Shown here: one piece after another, positions 12,510 to 15,901 of the stretch
How the letters are laid out: each line of letters opens with the position of its first letter
Position numbering within the stretch: position 1 is the stretch's first letter
Assembly (NCBI GenBank): GCA_015062085.1
Contig: SUVI01000098.1
Location: forward strand, 1-15,901
DNA from: Planctomycetaceae bacterium
Lineage (GTDB): Bacteria > Planctomycetota > Planctomycetia > Pirellulales > Thermoguttaceae
Direction: 5' to 3'
Length of the DNA: 15,901 nucleotides
Translations under genes and position numbers: made by a program
Notes under the pieces: model-generated
What the model saw: the letters and a program-made list of their open reading frames with translations, nothing else
Database searches by the model: none
Told to the model about the DNA's origin: nothing

Positions 12510-13547
12510 TCACTTCCACTTTTCGACCCACCAGCGCGCTTTGTAGATCATACCGTCCGGGAGCGTTCCGATGGGAGAGAGCTTCTGGTTGAAGAACGGG
12601 ATCCGGGGAGACCAGTAGTTTGTGGTCGGACTTTGGATGATGAGGAAGCCTTCCGGCGACTGTGAGACGCTCTTCACGCTGTGCATTCCTTTCGGATGCG
12701 TTTCTTTGGAGACGAGCGAAATGAATTCTTTTTTCTCGATATCGTAGATCCCGATCCCGCGTCCGGTGAGGAAAAACGCACGCTGATCCGGCACGGGATA
12801 AAGATCGTGCCCGCCGTCGGCGAACGTTCCGTTTACAGAGATGGAGAAGACTTTCGAGAGTGCGGGGTCTTTTTTGTTGAAATCGTACTCGTACCCCGCG
12901 AGTTCATCGTAGCCGAGGACCCACAGGATCTGCATCTCGTCATCCCAAACCACACCATGCCCGCCGACGAGCGGATACTGCCGGCCTTTCGGATTCGGTT
13001 CGAGGCGCGTATTTTCGTCGATCGCGTCATTTCCTTCCGGGACTGCCCAGATCGTGAAGAGACCGCCGCTGGAGACAGACACGATGTTTCCGTCCGGAAG
13101 AAGTTCGATCGAGTGCGGATTTCCTTCGATGCGCGAGTAGAAAAGGCACGCCTTGTCGGCGAGACGGATCAGTGCGATCCCGCCGCCGGACGCGGTCATG
13201 AGCAGATGGCTCGTGCCGAGTGCGGGTTTGCATTCGTCCGGATTGCGGAACCAGCGGTAATGTTCCGGCCGGATCTGCGGCGACATTTCGGGAGACCATT
13301 CCCAAACGACAGATCCCGGTCTGCTCCAGTCTTCGCCGGCTTTCAGAATGAGGATCTTATGCCGAAACTGGTCGCACACGACGATATCGGTGCTGAATGG
13401 ACCGGAAGGGGCGGTTTGGGAGGCGATCTGCGTTTTCATTTGGGCGACTGCGTCTGAAAGCTCGGGAACGGATTCCGCTTTTGCATGGAAATTCAGTACA
13501 CAGACCGAGAAAAACAGAAGACTGAACAGTATGAAACACCGTTTCAT
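12510..13547 (-). CDS. Exported beta-propeller-like protein, possibly DUF6528 family
   Basis: A 345-residue protein with a clear signal peptide (MKRCFILFSLLFFSVCVLNF, cut after HAKA at residue 24). The mature part begins after a short linker with DIVVCDQFRHKILIL (54-68) and repeats blade-like units with a histidine motif: NPHSIELLPDGN (H145), GGHGVVWDDE (H197), GGHDLYPVPDQ (H247) and GMHSVKSVSQSPEG (H289), plus several Trp-rich strands (VVWEWSP). This is typical of propellers that place His residues around a central pocket, often with a metal. The opening VVCDQ..HKI pattern reminds me of DUF6528 proteins, from memory only. AAGGA lies 8 bases before the ATG. It has its own promoter (13624-13651) and terminator, so it is a single-gene unit. 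No substrate is evident. Confidence 0.8.
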   Translation of the reverse strand: MKRCFILFSLLFFSVCVLNFHAKAESVPELSDAVAQMKTQIASQTAPSGPFSTDIVVCDQFRHKILILKAGEDWSRPGSVVWEWSPEMSPQIRPEHYRWFRNPDECKPALGTSHLLMTASGGGIALIRLADKACLFYSRIEGNPHSIELLPDGNIVSVSSGGLFTIWAVPEGNDAIDENTRLEPNPKGRQYPLVGGHGVVWDDEMQILWVLGYDELAGYEYDFNKKDPALSKVFSISVNGTFADGGHDLYPVPDQRAFFLTGRGIGIYDIEKKEFISLVSKETHPKGMHSVKSVSQSPEGFLIIQSPTTNYWSPRIPFFNQKLSPIGTLPDGMIYKARWWVEKWK

Positions 13548-13623
13548 GAAAATTTCCTTTCAAATTAGGATGGAAGGGGGAAGGGCAGGCATTTTCTGGG
13601 ATAAACAGCCTGAGTATCATTTC

Positions 13624-13651
13624 ATTTTACAGAAAATCGAAAATATTTCAA
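13624..13651 (-). promoter_or_regulatory. Sigma-70 promoter of the propeller-like gene
   Basis: On the minus strand TTGAAA (complement of 13646-13651) and TAAAAT (complement of 13624-13629) are 16 bp apart. The start point would be near 13617, about 70 bases before the ATG. Confidence 0.75.
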
Positions 13652-13820
13652 GAGTTCAAACACATTCAAATTCCAGTTTTTGAAAATTTCCGAAGATCTG
13701 AAGATCGCTGTTTTCCAATGCAGTGATCCCCAAAATCGGCGGAAACAGTGAGTTTTTCAAGAAAATATTTTGTGTTGAAACAGAAATTTTAAAAAATTTT
13801 TAGTCCGTAAAATACCGAGT
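13652..13820. other. AT-rich divergent intergenic DNA
   Basis: Between the two divergent promoters I see no gene and no strong hairpin, only AT-rich tracts such as the run of A and T around 13785-13800. Confidence 0.5.
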
Positions 13821-13833
13821 GAAACGGCGTTTC
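13821..13833 (+). promoter_or_regulatory. Candidate operator upstream of the DUF2341 promoter
   Basis: GAAACG-G-CGTTTC is a perfect 6-bp inverted repeat with a 1-bp spacer, 25 bp upstream of the -35 box at 13859. Its position suits an activator or repressor site. The shape recalls LacI-family operators, which normally have an even centre, so this is only a suggestion. Confidence 0.3.
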
Positions 13834-13858
13834 GGGATGGTCTGAAAAAAATTTTTTC

Positions 13859-13886
13859 TTGACAAAACGCGATTTGCGCATATAAT
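13859..13886 (+). promoter_or_regulatory. Perfect-consensus sigma-70 promoter
   Basis: TTGACA (13859-13864) and TATAAT (13881-13886) are both exact consensus hexamers, 16 bp apart. The transcript should begin near 13893 and carry a leader of about 143 bases before the ATG at 14036. Confidence 0.88.
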
Positions 13887-13894
13887 CAGAGCAT

Positions 13895-13919
13895 ACGGAA
13901 ACGATCATGTGGTTTCCGT
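13895..13919 (+). promoter_or_regulatory. Hairpin at the 5' end of the DUF2341 transcript
   Basis: ACGGAAAC (13895-13902) pairs perfectly with GTTTCCGT (13912-13919) over 8 bp with a 9-base loop, then TTT. It begins within two or three bases of the predicted start point. It could protect the 5' end of the mRNA or act as a weak attenuator; the T run is too short for a confident terminator. Confidence 0.5.
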
Positions 13920-14035
13920 TTTGGAACATCTGAAAAATTCGAAATGTTTTTTTCTTGATTTCAGGAAGATCCAGAAGCTCGCGGATGTTTCTCTCTTGCT
14001 TTCGGGGTCTTCACGGTCTTTTTTCAGGAGTCGCT

Positions 14036-15082
14036 ATGAATTACTATCGCACGGTAACTTTTCAGCCGCCGACGGAAACTCTCACGAATTTCCCAGTCCT
14101 CGTTCGTATCCAGAATGACCGGATGAGGAGCCGGATCCTCTCACCGTATGGGTGGGACGTCTGCTTTGAACTGGATGGCACCCGTTTGCCGTTTGAACTG
14201 GACTGGTACGACGCCGGATCCGGTTCGGGCGCGTGGTGGGTCCAGATGCCAACGCTTTCTTCCTCTGCGCCGACGTCGATCAAAATGCTTTACGGCGACA
14301 GTTCGATCACTACGAACCAAAGCGATCCGAACACGGTCTGGGCCGATTATTACCTCGTGTACCATTTCGCAGACACCGCAAATATCCGATCATCGGTCGG
14401 CTCGTTCACGGCGACACTGAATGAAGGAACACGCACTTGGGACGGCATCTCGCTGGTCTCCAATGCCATCACAGGACGCGCGATGCAGTTCAAGATGAAC
14501 GGCGGGCAATACACGCAGGATTCCGCGATCATACGTCTGTGTGATGCGGTCTCGGACATTAGAGAAGGCGGAATGACGCTATTGGCGACGGATTGCATTG
14601 CATACAACTCGCAGTACGGATTCTGGATGAGTTCTATGGACTCGTACTTTAATTACGCGCTAAAAGGAAATGCTGTGACCTTACGCGGCGGAAACCAGAC
14701 ACCGACGATCTCGCCGGATTCCACCACTACGGCAGGAGGACATTACAACTTTGCGTGCTACGGAGTCGACACGACTTACGGGACCTGTCAGGGACTCGTC
14801 GCAAACGGAGCTTCGCAGAGCTGTTCAGGCTCGAGTTACGTTACGCTAAAATACGGTCTCTACTTCTACGGAACTGGAAGATCTTCCACCTATCCCACTC
14901 GTTTTGGTTTCGACGAATGCCGAATATCCAAAGTTTCCCACGGTCTGGCATGGCTGCTTTACGAACAGAAGAACGCGATCGAGCACGCGACCTGCACGGC
15001 ATACAGCGGTGAATTTTATGCAGACGGCACGCCCATGAATTCATTCAAGCCGTGGATCTTCAGCACACAATGTCTTGATTAA
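14036..15082 (+). CDS. DUF2341 / LamG-like (concanavalin A-type) domain protein
   Basis: A 348-residue protein. Residues about 18-92 match DUF2341: TNFPVLVRIQND, DVCFELDG, LPFELDWYDAGSG, AWWVQMPTL and IKMLYGDSS. Residues 105-325 resemble a LamG/concanavalin-type jelly roll, with the typical ending GFDECRISKVSHGLAWLLYEQKNA (seen from 291). Such proteins usually bind carbohydrate at the cell surface. The start at 14036 is set by CAGGAG 5 bases upstream; from there no signal peptide is present. An in-frame ATG at 13985 would add a 17-residue leader (MFLSCFRGLHGLFSGVA) that could be a poor signal peptide, but it has no ribosome binding site. Export is therefore unresolved. A perfect promoter precedes it, and a 16-bp inverted repeat lies 13 bp after its stop. 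Confidence 0.82.
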   Translation: MNYYRTVTFQPPTETLTNFPVLVRIQNDRMRSRILSPYGWDVCFELDGTRLPFELDWYDAGSGSGAWWVQMPTLSSSAPTSIKMLYGDSSITTNQSDPNTVWADYYLVYHFADTANIRSSVGSFTATLNEGTRTWDGISLVSNAITGRAMQFKMNGGQYTQDSAIIRLCDAVSDIREGGMTLLATDCIAYNSQYGFWMSSMDSYFNYALKGNAVTLRGGNQTPTISPDSTTTAGGHYNFACYGVDTTYGTCQGLVANGASQSCSGSSYVTLKYGLYFYGTGRSSTYPTRFGFDECRISKVSHGLAWLLYEQKNAIEHATCTAYSGEFYADGTPMNSFKPWIFSTQCLD

Positions 15083-15095
15083 AAGTGCCGTTAAA

Positions 15096-15139
15096 GAGAC
15101 CTCCAAAACACGCATCCCGGTCAGTGTTTTGGAGGTCTC
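15096..15139. repeat. 16-bp perfect inverted repeat after the DUF2341 gene
   Basis: GAGACCTCCAAAACAC (15096-15111) and its exact complement (15124-15139) flank a 12-base loop. There is no T run on either side (ATAAAC follows), so it is not a standard intrinsic terminator. It may end or stabilise the 3' end of the mRNA, or be a REP-like or transposon-derived element. Confidence 0.85.
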
Positions 15140-15179
15140 ATAAACAGTTCCATCCGGGAACCGCGTGCCAGTTTTACCA

Positions 15180-15395
15180 CTGAAGCCGCAGAAGAATTCA
15201 CAGAAAGTCTCCCAGAAAGGAAACACGAAAAACTCGAAAAGATGCGAAAGCCCCCAAAAGACGATCAAAAATATTTTAAACCTTTCGTGTCTTTTCGTAT
15301 TTTCCGTGAAATTCGTGTCAGAACACGTTCGCCTTTTTCCTCTTTTCTTTCTTTTTTTCAGTGTGTTTCTGCGTCTCTTCTGCACTCTCAATGGT
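15180..15395. repeat. Imperfect palindromic intergenic repeat, copy 1
   Basis: The element is centred on AAAAATATTTT (15267-15277). The inner arms are 15221-15250 (ACACGAAAAACTCGAAAAG-type) and 15282-15311 (CTTTCGTGTCTTTTCG-type), about 23 of 30 positions complementary. The outer arms are 15188-15206 and 15366-15383 (TTTCTGCGTCTCTTCTGC). No coding sense is convincing in either strand. It resembles, from memory, CGTGTTTTCGTG/CTCTGTGTCTCT-type repeats found between genes in several environmental bacterial lineages. Confidence 0.6.
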
Positions 15396-15544
15396 GAGAT
15401 CGGACCTGATCGGTACGCACTTTCCAGAAGAGTCAAATTAAAACACAAAAAAAGGCTCATCCGCAAAAACCTGCCAGTTCGCCATTGAAAACACTGCCGA
15501 TCAACAGAAAAAACACAGCCCAGAAACACTTAAAAGAATGGAAG
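15396..15544. other. Spacer between the two palindromic repeats
   Basis: A-rich DNA with no convincing gene on either strand. It includes ACTGGCAGG-like and ACAC-rich words that echo the repeat arms, so it may be decayed repeat material. Confidence 0.35.
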
Positions 15545-15700
15545 GACCTGTCCACAGACACGAATTTTACAAAACACACGAAGTAGATTTTTAATATTTT
15601 AAAAAGCATTCGCGAGATTCGTTTTTCCGTGCCTTTCATGTTAAAGATCTTGTGTCTCTGGTTTTCTCTGCGTCTCTTTGTGCTTTCCGTGGTTGATGTA
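15545..15700. repeat. Imperfect palindromic intergenic repeat, copy 2
   Basis: A second element is centred on TTAATATTTTAA (15591-15602). The left arm (about 15553-15582, CACAGACACGAA...CACACGAA) faces the right arm (about 15609-15640, TTCGCGAGATTCG..TTTCCGTG). The distal part TTCTCTGCGTCTCTTTGTG (15664-15682) matches the distal part of copy 1 (15366-15383). The two copies are more diverged from each other than a recent duplication would be. Confidence 0.55.
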
Positions 15701-15727
15701 AACTGGTACGTAATTGCCGGATGAACC

Positions 15728-15747
15728 TAAAAAACAGTGTAAACTGT
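15728..15747 (-). terminator. Candidate terminator for a minus-strand gene entering from the right
   Basis: ACAGT (15734-15738) and ACTGT (15743-15747) form a short 5-bp stem with a 4-base loop; on the minus strand it is followed by a run of six T. It lies about 110 bp after the possible stop at 15857. The stem is short, so efficiency is uncertain. Confidence 0.45.
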
Positions 15748-15808
15748 CTTTTTCCCAAAAATAGGATCAAAAACTCGGAGAAATGGTGCTTTGCGTGATC
15801 CCGATCCG

Positions 15809-15838
15809 CCGGACGCTCTCTCGTGAGCGTTACTCCGG
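15809..15838 (-). other. Hairpin in the presumed 3' untranslated region
   Basis: CCGG-ACGCTC (15809-15818) pairs with GAGCGT (15825-15830) and, after a 4-base bulge, CCGG (15835-15838), around a 6-base loop. No T run follows, so it is not a standard terminator. It sits just after the possible stop at 15857. Confidence 0.4.
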
Positions 15839-15856
15839 TAATCAAAACATGGAACC

Positions 15857-15901
15857 TCAACGGCTTCCGAGGAAGCCCAGACCGAGAAAACCAAATGCAG
15901 T
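15857..15901 (-). CDS. Possible C-terminal end of a PEP-CTERM-type protein
   Basis: On the minus strand the last 45 bases read TAFGFLGLGFLGSR and then TGA (complement of 15857-15859). A Gly/Leu/Phe-rich hydrophobic helix ending in a basic residue is what the end of a PEP-CTERM sorting signal looks like, and another PEP-CTERM gene is in the window. A hairpin (15809-15838) and a candidate terminator (15728-15747) lie downstream on the same strand. Only 14 residues are visible and the PEP motif would be outside the window, so this is tentative. Confidence 0.35.
   Translation of the reverse strand, partial: TAFGFLGLGFLGSR

Noticed and set aside
13909..14118. Upstream 69-codon frame in the DUF2341 leader
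   Set aside because: It has no ribosome binding site, overlaps the real gene in another frame and encodes nothing recognisable.
15041..15529. Minus-strand open frame of 162 codons over the palindromic repeats
   Set aside because: The product is basic and low in complexity, the frame runs through two inverted repeats, and it overlaps the end of the DUF2341 gene.

Overview
The window looks like a chromosomal segment of a planctomycete. The strongest sign is two DUF1559-type proteins, one with the classic pilin-like start (GFTLVELLVVIAIIG) running into LLPAVQQAREAAR and ending with an H-x9-DG motif. A PEP-CTERM surface protein, a DUF2341/LamG protein and long AT-rich intergenic gaps fit the same picture. 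An ATP-type PEP carboxykinase and an exported FMN transferase (ApbE) would suit an anaerobic, fermentative member. The lineage call is inference from gene families, not from a marker gene.

Layout. 1-195: the 3' end of an unidentified gene with an (AEVAAP)n tail, followed by a terminator. 403-3256: a promoter, a secreted DUF1559 hybrid protein and a TIM-barrel sugar isomerase/epimerase in one operon that closes with a strong terminator. 3211-5150: a decayed copy of the 5' end of the large PEP-CTERM gene, cut off within about 5 bp of the stop codon of an opposite-strand DUF1559 gene that starts with TTG and has its own near-consensus promoter and a leader containing two dyads. 5151-7979: the intact 942-residue PEP-CTERM protein, with two discoidin-like domains around a beta-helix. 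8154-9722: pckA on the minus strand, whose leader can fold into a three-way junction. 10101-11153: apbE. 11172-13547: two minus-strand exported proteins, a leucine-rich-repeat protein with an acidic tail and a propeller-like protein. 13859-15082: a perfect consensus promoter driving a DUF2341/LamG protein. 15083-15856: non-coding DNA with a 16-bp perfect inverted repeat and two imperfect palindromic repeats. 15857-15901: possibly the tail of another PEP-CTERM gene.

Most of the genes are for exported or surface proteins. The core-metabolism genes are pckA (oxaloacetate/PEP exchange) and the isomerase. apbE would flavinylate exported redox subunits such as Rnf/Nqr proteins. No mobile element, CRISPR array, tRNA or rRNA was seen. 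The least expected items are the pckA leader structure, the nested domain architecture of the PEP-CTERM protein together with its decayed neighbour copy, and the palindromic repeats at the right end.
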